Shown: positions 52,450 through 64,000 of the stretch, one piece after another | Layout: each line of letters opens with the position of its first letter | How positions within the stretch are numbered: position 1 is the first letter of the stretch | Source: Osedax fenrisi | Taxonomy: Eukaryota > Annelida > Polychaeta > Sabellida > Siboglinidae | Length of the DNA: 64,000 nt | Assembly (NCBI GenBank): GCA_964019155.1 | Contig: OZ025239.1 | Span: 97,112,562 to 97,176,561, forward strand | Direction of reading: 5' to 3' | Notes under the pieces: model-generated | Told to the model about the DNA's origin: nothing | Databases searched by the model: none | What the model saw: only the letters and a program-made list of their open reading frames with translations | Position numbers and translations under genes: made by a program

Positions 52450-54577
52450 CATTTTTATAAATTGTTAAGCCCGATATAAGATATATAAACGTATTTAAAT
52501 ATACACGTAGATGATATCAATCTATAGGTAAAGTTTCAAAGATTTATAAATATCCATGTGACTTTATTCCGTTATCTTTGATGACATTCTATTTGTATAG
52601 AATTATTGATTAGTAAAAAGTAAAACTCGTCTATTTCATAAGTGTATGTAAACATGTAAACATGCAGGAGTCACGTACCGACGCAGTAGTTTTCGTCTTT
52701 CCACCACGCGCGGCCGAAATCATTAGGCCAATCGGATGACGGGCACTCTGGGGGGACGTGAATGAAGCGTCCGTGCGGAGTGTAGGCTATCAGGCAACCG
52801 GTTAGAGGGTCTACGGCACGTCGTATCTAGTGGATAGGGGGCGGGCGGGAGTAGTGGGGGCGGGGTAAGGTGGGGGCAGCGGTATTGAGAGAGAAGGTGG
52901 CGCAGCGGGAGTGGGATATAAGATAGGGGCCAGTGGGATATAAGATAGGGGGAAGTGGGATATAAGATAGGGGGAAGTGGGATATAAGATAGGGGGAAGT
53001 TGGATATAAGATAGGGGGAAGTGGGATATAAGATAGGGGGCAGTGGGATATAAGATTGGGGGAGTGGGATATAAGATAGGGGGAAGTGGGATATAAGATA
53101 GGGGCAGTAGTATTGAGGAAGAAGGTAGGGCAGTGGGAGTGGATGAGAAGGTAAGAGACTGCAGTAATAATAGAGAAGATAGAGGGTATCAGGAGTGGCA
53201 TATATTAATAAATATTTACTTATATTTAACGCATTAATGCATATATGCATATAGTACATATATGTACAATGTACATTAGGGAGAAATATAGGTTGTGAGA
53301 TATGGAATGGTGGCAGGGATTTAAGATGTTAGTAATGTAGATATAGGGGATGCTGGGATAATTTATAATCTACACACACACATATATATAAATATATATA
53401 TATATATTATCGTTACACTGTATAAAAGGGAATTAACTATCTAAACAGGCAAGGCAATGGATAGATGTGTGGGAGAAAGGATGTCTGGATAGATAATACA
53501 CATAGACTGTACTGGTATTAGTAGTGGATGAGGGACTATGCGATAACTACTACTATTATATTATAAGTGAGGCGATGAAGGCGGAAAGTGGGCTATACAT
53601 ATTAATCTATCATCACTTAGAGAAAAGGGGTTTATACAAACTGTATTACTGTTTGTGGGGCGGTGAAGGGTCTATGCAGAATGCACTACTATCACTAGAA
53701 GTAGGGTCTATGTAGACTGTATTAGTATTACTTACATCTTTGGTCTTCGCATCAAACCAATGCGTGATGTCGGTGCCTGCTGCTTCTGCGATAGGTTTCA
53801 ACAGGATGTCTCCTTTGTGCGTGTGTGTGTGTGTGTGTGTGTTATAATGATAAACGTTAACAGAAGTTAACGCAGATATTTAAAAATAGAATTACATGAG
53901 CGCTCTAGATAAAAAAATATATTTCGTTGTAGGTTGTTCTAAATATATCGCGAAATTGTGTATACGTTATTTATATTTTCATAATTAGTATTACTTATAT
54001 ATAATATATTATAAATATACATTCTTAAAAAGTGTTATTAATAATACTTTATTCAATAATATTTTTTAAATAACAAACATGATAACTATGCAGCAGATTA
54101 TATTTAATATGTTTACATTGTTACTGAAATTCTCTCAAAGTATAATAATTATGAGTATATATAATGTATACGAAATTTCTCGAATTAATACGATATGACA
54201 CTTTGAATATTTAGAGGTCTCATTTATTGGTCTCACACGATTTTATTTTTAAATATCTCCGTCTATAACTATGATTCTCGGTGTTAATTAATACGTCACT
54301 TAAACAATATTGGAGATAGAGGGAGAAAAAGAGTCATAGAAAAAATAGAAGGAATATAAATATGATAATTATAATTACATAATCAGAATAGTTATTATAC
54401 ACTGACATTTGTGTGAAGTTGCTTAACTCAAATATATATCATATATTATGTTATATAACATTATATAATGCTATAAACATTATTATAATGTTTATAGCAT
54501 TATATAATGTTATATATAATGATTATATGCTTCCATTATATAATGGTAGCAACGCATACAAATGCGCTTGTATTTCA

Positions 54578-54621
<44 letters not shown>

Positions 54622-55242
54622 TTAAAATATTATTGAATAAAGTATTATGAATAACATTTTTTAAGAATTTATATTTATATATTTATATATTATATGTAAG
54701 TAATACTAATTATGAAAATATAAATAACGTATACACAGTTTCGTGATATATATTTAGAACAACCTATAACGAAATATATTTCATTATATAGAATATTAAA
54801 TGTATGTTAATATTATATTAAATTATATATATATATATATATAATTATATAAATAAATACAATAATACAATCTACTATTGATAATTCAATTATGAATTGA
54901 TAACTTATACTATCATTATTATATATGTTAGATTAAATTACCGTTAATCCGAATACACCATAATAATCATATATTAAAACTAATATTTTTAGATTTCTTA
55001 GAATAATTCTATGTATTTAATATAAATATTATATATTAGATATACTTATCATAATACAATTTAATTTTAATATAATTTTAATTAAATTAATATAATATTA
55101 AATATATATATAAATACATACCCTTATATAATTCACATAGTGGTGTTAAATTGTATACTTTACCGAGAAAGGATACCCAGCAATCGTGTATTGTACTATG
55201 AATTGCTACCTCAGATGGAGTAAAGTATTTGGTACGAACCAT
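49885..55242 (-). CDS. CYB5D1: Cytochrome b5 domain-containing protein 1 (5 exons)
   Basis: CYB5D1 is a conserved protein of motile cilia (radial-spoke/axoneme associated). Exons on the minus strand: 55242-55122, 53812-53736, 52826-52679, 52095-51904, 49994-49885. Phases join cleanly to 215 residues plus TAA, against about 228 in human. Exon 1 begins MVRTKYFTPSEVA and contains WVSFLGKVYNLTPL, the start of the b5-like fold. Exon 2 holds LLKPIAEAAGTDITHWFD. Exon 3 holds VDPLTGCL and GRFIHVPPECP. Exon 4 holds LSAKTRNIRIINTLTSQEQ and HAASYTWKHNGDNLDM. Exon 5 ends LYFNDDLTEM. These match the vertebrate protein almost block by block. The classical HPGG heme ligand motif is missing, while the second-ligand His (His58, in ITHWF) is present, as is usual in this family. 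Exon 4 is 192 nt and in-frame skippable. The gene is head to head with the karyopherin gene and tail to tail with FECH. Confidence 0.95.
50342..50470 (+). repeat. Left arm of intronic inverted repeat around CYB5D1 exon 4
   Basis: About 128 bp in CYB5D1 intron 4 recur in inverted orientation at 52515-52642 in intron 3, with only a few mismatches (shared words include CTTATGAAATAGA and AATAGAATGTCATCAAAGAT). The two arms enclose exon 4. Confidence 0.9.
50582..51205. mobile_element. 624-bp piggyBac-type MITE with TTAA target site
   Basis: Terminal repeats GGGGATCCCACACAT and its inverted partner (reverse complement GGGGATCCCGCACAT) are directly flanked by TTAA (50578-50581 and 51206-51209), the piggyBac target. 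The interior is A/T-rich with no transposase frame. It lies in CYB5D1 intron 4 between the inverted-repeat arm and exon 4. Confidence 0.82.
52515..52642 (-). repeat. Right arm of intronic inverted repeat around CYB5D1 exon 4
   Basis: Reverse-complement partner of 50342-50470, starting 36 bp inside intron 3 from the exon 3 donor. Confidence 0.9.
52911..53108. repeat. 22-bp minisatellite in CYB5D1 intron 2 (GATATAAGATAGGGGG type)
   Basis: About nine units. The G-rich strand is the + strand, so the CYB5D1 transcript carries the C-rich strand. It creates long false open frames on the minus strand. Confidence 0.9.
53915..54781. mobile_element. 867-bp element with ~155-bp inverted arms, CYB5D1 intron 1
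   Basis: The left arm (53915 to about 54068) reappears inverted at about 54624-54781 with high identity. Both arms start AAATATATTTCGTT and share GGTTGTTCTAAATATAT, TGTATACGTTATTTATATTT and TAATACTTTATTCAATAATA. The interior holds a 53-bp near-perfect palindrome and a (TA)n run. It resembles a foldback or long-TIR MITE; no coding capacity. Confidence 0.8.
54459..54511. repeat. 53-bp near-perfect palindrome
   Basis: Arms ACATTATATAATGCTATAAA and their reverse complement meet around a CATTATTATAATG centre. It lies inside the foldback-like element. Confidence 0.85.
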
Positions 55243-55998
55243 TATAAATAAAATTTAAAATATTTAAAAATTATATTCGTTACTACAACAAAGTTACCAA
55301 ATATATTTACAGATTTAATAATCATTTTTATTGTTTTTGGTATTTATATTTATAAATTCTAGCTTAATTTGAAATGTTTTTGTTATTTGGTTAGTATAAG
55401 TTAATTAGTAAACTGAGCATACTTATACTTTTCTAAATATTTCATGATATTCTTATACATATAATGGTATATTTATACATAATGTATATGTTTAAATTAT
55501 GCATATTTTAATGATTTTATAAATACATATTATCGCTCATAAAAAAATTTGAATTTATTTAATATACTTATCATATTACTATTTTCTTATACAATAAAAA
55601 TAATATATTTGCCAGTGATATATTAAAGCTAATAGATTATAAATTATATATAATTTTTAATTTATAATGTATATTCTTCTACATAATCATTAATATTATT
55701 TTTAAAATGAACATGACTCATCATATTTAAAAAATTCTCAAGAAATAAAAATGTTACTATTAATTTCTCTTTTTATATACTATTTGAATCTATCTCATAC
55801 TTTAAAATATAAAATTAATATTGAGAAACGGATAGTATAAAAGTATATTAACAAAATATATAACTATTATCTAATTATGTATACATTAAATGCGAAACAA
55901 AATAAATAAAGCACGCCTCAGTAATGTAAACAAGAAATTATCTCGAAGCAGGCCGCCGATTGTTATTATAATAATTTCAGAGTTCAAGGTGGGCGATA

Positions 55999-56041
<43 letters not shown>

Positions 56042-57926
56042 TACTGCACTTTATATGCATTATAAGATATTTTATAGTAACAACATATTTTATAGAATAA
56101 CTAAAACAGAAAAATAAAACCAAACCAATGAAATAAAACAACCCCAAATTAAAAATTGAACTTTGACATTCTAATAATAATAAGCGGCCTTATTTGAGAT
56201 TCATGTAATCAAGTATATTTTTTTAAATATTTTTACAAATATTAAACAAAAAAAACTAAGTATATGAAGTATATTATTAAAATATTATTATTATATCAGA
56301 TAATAATTAGATTTTTGTTTTAAACAAGATTAAAAATGAATATTATAGTCATTATAATGGCACAGATTTTTCTAAAAAAACATAAAACCTATGCGAAATG
56401 GTGTAATTCTATTTTGTATAAAAACATGAACAGCGTCACCTAGTAGGTTATTATTTCAGACGAATGTATTGTTTATAATGTAAATTAGTATCAAACTACA
56501 CTTAAATATAAAAAAACTGTTTTTAAATAATAATTTATATGATGAAAACTAAGTGTGCATTACTAATATAAGATAAAGCAATATGATATTTTGGTTTTAA
56601 ATGATATACATATCTATGATATGAATTAAAGCTAAATTATATGGCATGTAATTTAATAGAACAATGAAAACATTTATTGTAAGTTTTAATGTATATCCTA
56701 AATAAAATATTAAAAACAATATATTAATATATTTGTTATTAATATATTTAATTAAATATTATTGGAATTAGAAAATTTCATAATTTTATATTATCCATTT
56801 TTTTTGTATTGATAAATTAAAGATATGATAATTATCGTATGATAATATATATAATATATAATATATATAATATAATATAATATATATAATATAATATATA
56901 TATATATTTTATATTTTTATTTACATTTGTATTAACCCACATTTTTTTAAATATTAAATTCTAGAAATAACTAAATTGTATTTCCTAATATTGATATGAA
57001 ATATGTTATACTATATACTATGTTATACTATATAATATTTGGTATTGTATTGTATACCAAATGCCATGTATACATTTAAATGTAACCATAACATAAAATT
57101 GCTAATATTATAAATAGTAATGATTTATTGGATAGATTTGATATTTTTTTAATAATTACCAATTTAATGACATTTGTTATTACTCTTTAATTAATTGATA
57201 TAAATAATTTTTAATTATAGAATTAATTTTAATTAATAAAAAATCAATTTTAATTGTATAGTAATTTATATATTATTTTTTTGTAATTTATAAAATTATA
57301 TGAAAATATACCAATATCCAAGGAGTTATTGTATCAATGATTGTGTATAAATAGATGAAATAGGATGAACTCATGATATCTATAGATTATAACTATTTAA
57401 CTAGAGTTTAATATCAAATATATTATATTGAGATCTTAATATTTAATTTTAAAATAATATAACAATTTTGTTTTTGCTTGATATTAGTTGCATCACAAAT
57501 ATTGTGTATTCATTAGTTTACAATTCCTTCAATAAAGTATTAGTAGTATATTTACAGTATCAGTTATTATTATAAATGTATTTAATAAATATACTAGATA
57601 TATTAGATTAATCTCTGAAATTCTTATCATGTATTTCAACTAATATTTAATCTGTATTTAAAGAAAATGGTGTTTACTAAAATGTTGATGACATTTATTC
57701 TAAACCTTAAAAGTAGTTTTTTTTAATAATATTATTCTTTATATATTTATATAGAATGTAGATTTATTATTTTATATTAATAATGTTTGAATACTGTCAT
57801 TTAGTTACTTTATTCTCGTAGTTAAAAAAAATACATATTTATAGGTTTGAAACTTACTTTTATTAATTTTCTTATTATTCTAAATAGGTTGACTTTTTAC
57901 GAGGCAATCAAAAGTTATTGTTAATA
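55243..57926. other. Gap between CYB5D1 and the karyopherin gene: no gene seen
   Basis: The two start codons face away from each other across 2.7 kb of A/T-rich DNA with a (TA)n run at about 55999-56037. An AG acceptor-like TAAATAG at about 57882-57888 could end a 5' UTR intron of the karyopherin gene. Promoters of both genes must lie here but no element is distinctive. Confidence 0.55.
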
Positions 57927-60900
57927 ATGGCGGAACAGGGCGGTCTAGCTATCGACTCAGATAATGTGATCAAGGTAAATACACACTAATTTATTATGCT
58001 CTATGCAAGTTCTCAAACGTTATTGAATTCAAGTAATTATTGAGTGAAGTCGTTGCTTCTTCTTTTAATGTTGTCGTAGTTGTTTTCATCATGAAACGGC
58101 TACCACCTAGTTTCTCGATATAACTTTTAATGGCTGCCGTCTACATATTTATCCTGAATACTACCGTATACGTTAATCCGTTCTTTAACCCGTTCTTTAA
58201 CCCTTACATTAACCAGTTCAGTAACCCTTACGCTAACCCATTCTCTCACACACACACGCTGCAGGCTATACAAGCGTTCTACGACCAGAGCGAGGACATG
58301 CATCAGATCAATAACTACTTGACCGAAGTGCAAAGGTCAGCTCAGGGATGGTCTATAGGCTTCTCTTTGTTGGCTAACGAGAACACCTACGTAAGTACTG
58401 ATCACATGTGTGCATACACCGTACACCATACACTGTACACGTATCTCACTCTTTCACAGAATGATAACATCTATTTCTTTGCCAGTGGAATTCTGAAATA
58501 TAAAGTTTTCCATAATTGGTTAGAATATATTATTTATTTTATGTTTTCAAATATTATTTTATTTATGAGTTGTTCATTTATTTATTTTACTTATACTTAT
58601 ATACCATAATGTTTTTATTACACGTTTATATGTTATATTACGTACATATACTTTACTTTAAATAATAGCTACTCATTTTAATACATTTATATTGAAATTT
58701 TATAAAGATAACTTTATTTGTTTAATAGTTTTCTACCCTAAACACTAGTGCTTCTAAATTATTCTCTTCTAAAGTATATTATTTAAAAATAAAACTTATC
58801 ATGAACAATAAATAACAATACATCAATGTTAAAATGGTAAATACATGTGTGCAATTTTTAAATATTATGATATAATATAAACTATAATATTATGACTATT
58901 ATAAACCAGCGTTGATCCTAATAGATGGAGATACTAGGTGGATACTAACCTCCCTATCATCGTTGTAGGAATGATGTACTCCTTAACTTTGAATCCTACA
59001 GAGACGGAACCATCAACTGCATGCTGCGCTTCATGAATAAGAATATTATATTGAATCAGCTATCCCTAGTGGTGGGTAACGCATACGCACACACAAACAA
59101 TAGATTACGCAACACCCGCGATGTAATACCTGTACGCCCCCCCGGAGTGGTAGTATCATCTCTCGAGTGTGTACATCTTTCATAATGAATCTAGGCACAT
59201 AATTAGGATGTCTAATTCTACGCCATGTTTCCGATCCAAGTCTGATATATTTCTGACCTCGCTATAGATGTGTGTGAAATACTTATAGATATGGAAAATT
59301 GCTAGATAGTTAATCAAAAAGCGTAAATATATATTTATATATTTGTATGTTTAAATATATTCTTTATTCTGTATATATATATATATCGGAGATGGGGTCA
59401 ATGCATATACATATACAAATTGTTATGTAATATTGTATTCCAATACAAATATAAAATAAAAGTAAAACAAAATACCAATACAGATAATCTGGGATGAAAT
59501 AGTTTGGAACGATTGAATTAGAGATTATTAGATAAGTAATTCGGGAACATTAAAAATGATATTTAATTACATTATAAAAATAAAATTATAAATAAATATA
59601 CTATTAGTATTTATCTATATAATAACTTTAATAACTAATTTATTAAATCGGTAAATATAAAAATAATAAATGTATTTTATATGAGATGAATAATGAAGTA
59701 TTCTCCCGCGAATCTAAAAGTAATTTTTAATGTCATGTAATATATTTATTTTATTTATACTAAATGCAATATTTAAAAAATGTAGTTGCAATACAATTTC
59801 TTTAAAGTTCATATGCATTACATCAATAAATACCATAACAAACATGATAGTACTCAAGATATAGTGATATATCTTATATTATTTAAAAGGTATTATATTA
59901 TTTAAAATAAAATTAAAAAAATATATATTGAATGCAAATGTATGTAATACTACCATATTAAACATAATCATCCAAAACTCTTAGAATTAAGAATATGAAG
60001 CTATAACAAATTATTCATTAAAAGTATGCTATACTTTTATAATATTTGAGTATATGTTATATTTATAGTATATATTAATATATCTCTGATATTATTAAGT
60101 ATGAAAAAAATAAATGTATTATATCAACTATATCATGACAACATATCAACCTATATAAGTGTATACTATAAATAATGATATTCATCTATAACATAAAGTA
60201 ATCTAACATTTCTCCACAAGTCATCCCTGGTTAATTGGATGTTCATCTTACTTAACTGTTCATATTGACTGATTTCATACGGAAATAATTGTTTTATATT
60301 ATTATAGTGATAAATGTTAATATTTTATATACATTAATAATATTACTATAATTTCATTTTACAATACTTTAATACATCCCATATTAGTTCCCTATATTTA
60401 CATAATGACCTGTTCCAATATTACTTATACAGCGAAATACTTCATTATATTGTTATTCTTTTAATACTATCGTTATTACAATTTTGTTTATTTAATTAAT
60501 ATATGTGATGCTGTATTTAATCAAATATGAAAATAAAATAAAAATACATATCTCATCAGTCATTAAAATACAAATAAATCAAAGCATTGTTATTTAACCC
60601 CATCCCTGATATATATATAGAATATTGATTAATATTATTTTAATTACATATTAAATATATATAATATAGAACATAAACTTGAAAGTATATAAGTAATATA
60701 TCAATATGTCTATTAATACAATATATTATGATAAACATTATTATAAAATGTTAATAAGTTTTATATAAAATAATGATTAATAATAGTGTCACATATAACC
60801 AAGGTACCAAGTATCTGATAGTTCTAGTGTAGTTGTTATGAAACAAATTTCTATGAGTACTTTTCGGTATAAGTATTAAGATATGTCATGATAAAACATC

Positions 60901-63459
60901 AAACCACAGATAACATATCAGTGTAAAGCATGTGTAGTCATATATACTCTATCATGTTTCATCAAAAGCATCTGGGAATAATCTTATATGTAACATATGA
61001 AATGTATATATATATAAAATATGTATGTTATATATACATATTTTTAAATATAACAAATAATTGTGAAAACCTAAATTAACTAATTATTAAAGTTCTACTG
61101 TTATATTTAGATATAACAAATATTATAGATATGTTTGTAAGAAATTATTATAATATTAAATCTAATTTTTGACAAATTTAATATATCCTAAATGTAATTA
61201 CTAATTAGTATTATTGTGGAGTATAATAAAATAAATGATAACAAAATTTTAGTTAATATCAAATCTAATTTATTATTTATAATATCTTATTATTACATAG
61301 CCATTATCTTTAGTAAAAGTACTTAATATTAAAAACACACATAAATGTAAGGGATTCCTGAGTAAAGATAGGAGATTTTTATTTTTAAAATGTTCAGCGT
61401 ATAGAGTATTGATCCAAATTTACATTCTATGTAAATTGCATATTGTTAACCAAGATAAATATAATACAAATTTAATTTTAAAATAATGATTCACTCACAT
61501 CCTTAATATTTGGAGGAAAAATATGATAATAAATTAATTAAAAAAAATAATATGTATATGTTATTCTATTTTTGTTAAGTATGTTTAATTATGTATATAT
61601 ATCTATAAATAAATCTATTGTGAAAGTTTTATCGAGTTTGGATAATTATTGTGAGCGCTGAAACTTTTTTAAGATCAAAATCAATATTCTGAGTAAATCG
61701 AGTTTAAAGTTTGATTTAATTTTTATATTTTAATGTAATATATGTTTATAATTTTTATATTTATAGTATATAATATAACAGAATACCACAATAATAGACC
61801 CTTTACATAATTGATCATAGATAAATACTTTTAAAATAATAGGATTTTTCTAGTATTTAAACCATTTTTTCCAATTTATATTATTTAAAAAAATTCTAAT
61901 GTACTAATCTATCAAGTTTTATCATTTTGTGTTCTAAAGATTCTGATAATATACATAATTATTAAATATACATTAAATAATAATTTTCTCAAATAACAAA
62001 TTTTTAAAATTAAAAATTTTTTTTTTCAACAAATTTCAATACTTGCGAATCTCCTAAACATCAAAAGATTGTGATACGTGACTGATGATTATATTAATAA
62101 TAAATAAATCTATATATGAAATATAGTATATATTTAAATAAATCTTACTTCAACTATGAAATAATATTAAATGACTTTACAGTAACATTTTTATAAATTT
62201 TGTATTATGAATTTTATAATTAAAATTTTTTTTTTCCTATCTATATATTTGAAATATTCTACATAAATCATCTGCAAACAGTATCTACTATACAGTCCCT
62301 GTAGGAACTCGGTTTCATCCATATTTTAATGTACCTGTAAAGTTCAGACTCGACTATAGGAGTCGAATGTTGACAACCCTAGTATACCTATATAGTTACC
62401 CTAGTTGGTTACCGTCACCTCAGATTGGCACTATCGTGGTGAGGAGCTGCAAGGAGACCTGGCCCCAGCCGGTACACGGCCTCATCGAGAAGTTCATGCC
62501 TCTGTTCAACGATGCCGATAACGTTAGTCTAGCTTAAGTGGGCCGTGTCGTTGTTGTTGTTGTAAGCTAGCGTGGGCCGTGGTACACCTCAGTTACACAC
62601 GGTGTCGTTGTTGTTGTTTTTGTTGTAAGCTAAAGTGGGCCGTGGTACACCTACACGGTGTCGTTGTTGTTGTTGTAAGCTTAAGTGGGTCGTGGTACAC
62701 CTCAGTTACACACGGTGTCGTTGTTGTTGTTTTTGTTGTAAGCTAAAGTGGGCCGTGGTACACCTACACGGTGTCGTTGTTGTTGTTGTAAGCTTAAGTG
62801 GGTCGTGGTACACCTCAGTTACACGGTGTTGTTGTTGTTGTTGTAAGCTAGCGTGGGCCGAATTACACGCATCAGTTGTACTAGTATAGTGAATACTAGA
62901 TATGTGCAGTCGCATGCTACCGGTTATTACTAAGTGATATCGTGGTACCTGGTCAAAAGCTTCCGATTTTAATGCCCGCAAAATTATTTATTTGAATTAT
63001 TGATTTTATAATAGTGATAACTATGCATATAATATATTATATATAGATATCACAATCACTGGAATATGAGTCATAAATATTATTAAATTATAATAAAATA
63101 ATATTGTATAAATTTCATAATTATACTAATATTAAATATTAGTATGGATATACAATTATGGTCCATGATTATTCTTATAATATTATATTAAATTATTTAA
63201 TAATTAAATATAGAATAAAATAAATATTATATATTTATAATATTTATATAAATCTATACAATCACTAATTCGAATAAAGAATTATGCGGGCGTTTAGTGC
63301 ATATCTTATTTTTCAAATCGCGAAACTTGTGACCATTATGTGTGATATCGCATACAATGCTGAGCTGCCCCTTCTATACTTAACCTCTGACCTCCCCTCA
63401 TCCAGGGTATGCGTGCCGTCAATATACTTCTTCTTATACTGAGAGCTATACCAGAACAG
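57927..63459 (+). CDS. IPO13: Importin-13/transportin-3 type karyopherin, first six exons (3' end outside window)
   Basis: Members of this family are importin-beta-type receptors that carry cargo through nuclear pores under RanGTP control. Visible exons: 57927-57974, 58265-58390, 58460-58518, 58969-59071, 62424-62522, 63406-63459. Phases are consistent and give 163 residues of a protein that is normally about 950. The start is MAEQGGLAIDSDNVIKAIQ. The first HEAT-like helices contain EVQRSAQGW and a YFFAS segment followed by NWNDV. Next come LNQLSLV and KETWPQPVHGLIEKF, then ILLLILRAIPEQ. The order of NV-KA, Q-S-Q-W, YF-AS-L, W-D, F/YES, W-P and L-VLPEE-like blocks fits importin-13 best, with transportin-3 next. 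Exon 6 ends at a GT donor (63460) and the gene continues off the right edge. Intron 4 is 3.35 kb and holds a candidate hAT-like MITE; intron 5 starts with a minisatellite. Confidence 0.8.
59387..60608. mobile_element. Candidate hAT-like MITE in karyopherin intron 4
   Basis: The right end reverse complement CAGGGATGGGGTTAAAT matches the left end CGGAGATGGGGTCAAT. Subterminal zones on both sides are rich in AATACAAATA words in opposite orientation. It sits in a (TA)n context, so a target duplication cannot be read. Confidence 0.55.
62531..62866. repeat. Composite ~55-60-bp minisatellite (GTTGTTGTTGTAAGCT type), karyopherin intron 5
   Basis: About six units of GTCGTTGTTGTTG, GTAAGCT, GTGGGCCGTGGTACACC and, alternately, TCAGTTACACACG. 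The array begins about 10 bp inside the intron and contains repeated GTAAGC words that look like 5' splice sites. Confidence 0.88.
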
Positions 63460-63629
63460 GTATGTATATTAGTCATCATCAATATACATTAATATCTATA
63501 TTATTAACTAATGGAATACATCTACTATTTAGTTATAGCTATTATTATTCACAATATAATAGTGTTAACGTAAGTTAGGAAGTGAGGTGTGAAACCTGTC
63601 ACTATTATCATAGTTATCATAACGGCAAT

Positions 63630-64000
63630 CAGGGTTGATTCGGTTTTTAAAATTGGTTTTTTCAAATGGGTTTTTACGTCAGTTTTTACGGTTTTTTCAA
63701 GTTGTAAAAACCATGGTTTTTATGGTTTTTACGGTTTTTAACAAATTAATTTAACTTTTAAATTATAAATTATAATTGCCTACATTATATGTTATATCAG
63801 TGAGTGGGTAGGACTCTCATCTAATTACATTTACATGCCTACGATACAATGATTATGCGATAACAAATTTAATTACGCCACCATTAGGCAGAATATTATA
63901 ATTATGAATTATTTATATATTGAAATGTAAAAATATATCGTTTTTATGATAATACATTATTATTAATTATAGTTATGTATATGTAATAGCCAAATATTAC
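63630..64000 (+). mobile_element. Second CAGGGTT-family element, cut by window end
   Basis: Starts CAGGGTTGATTCGGTTTTT and is homologous over about 350 bp to the reverse complement of 22900-23274, including the block AGTGGGTAGGACTCTCATCT. It carries extra GGTTTTTACGG copies near its end. The right end lies outside the window, inside the karyopherin gene. Confidence 0.75.

Noticed and set aside
52723..53259. 178-codon minus-strand open frame rich in LISHFPLSYIPLP
   Set aside because: It runs across CYB5D1 exon 3 in the wrong frame and through the 22-bp minisatellite.
58130..58609. 159-codon open frame
   Set aside because: It contains karyopherin exons 2 and 3 but also reads through the intervening introns; splice sites and family alignment define the true exons.
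62635..62981. Cys-rich and Gln-rich open frames
   Set aside because: They come from GTT/GTC runs of the intron 5 minisatellite.

Overview
The window is a piece of a very A+T-rich animal nuclear genome (roughly three quarters A+T by eye). Genes are split into short, relatively G+C-rich exons with GT-AG introns and embedded in repeats. The three genes found are a mitochondrial-type ferrochelatase with the animal [2Fe-2S] C-terminus, the axonemal protein CYB5D1, and an importin-13-like karyopherin, so a ciliated metazoan is the best guess; the phylum cannot be decided from the window. There are no bacterial operons, CRISPR arrays or viral genes.

Layout. Bases 1-21773 and 27826-49578 are two direct copies of one block, offset 27825. 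Each copy holds, in order, a MITE with subterminal repeats, a dead hAT transposase, a small palindromic TIR element, about 1.2 kb of almost pure A/T, a 27-bp minisatellite, a candidate non-LTR retroelement 3' end, a tRNA-derived SINE, and a complete 11-exon ferrochelatase gene (FECH, + strand, 425 codons). Between the copies, 21774-27825 is gene-free, with a retroelement tail and nested TIR elements.

After copy 2 the sequence is single-copy. CYB5D1 (- strand, 5 exons, 215 codons) faces FECH tail to tail with 375 bp between stop codons. A gap of about 2.7 kb with no gene follows, then the first six exons of the importin-13-like gene (+ strand), which runs off the right edge. CYB5D1 and the karyopherin are head to head.

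FECH performs the last step of heme synthesis in mitochondria. CYB5D1 is an atypical cytochrome-b5-fold protein of cilia. The karyopherin carries cargo through the nuclear pore. No shared pathway is implied by their order. No previously undescribed multi-gene system was found. The observations most worth checking are: the 27.8-kb duplication with its abrupt change in identity near 19.39 kb; poly-C and poly-G runs bracketing FECH exon 9; a 34-copy palindromic minisatellite 40 nt inside FECH intron 7 that stays open in the exon's frame; inverted repeats bracketing an in-frame-skippable exon of CYB5D1; and a set of TIR elements, several with readable target-site duplications.
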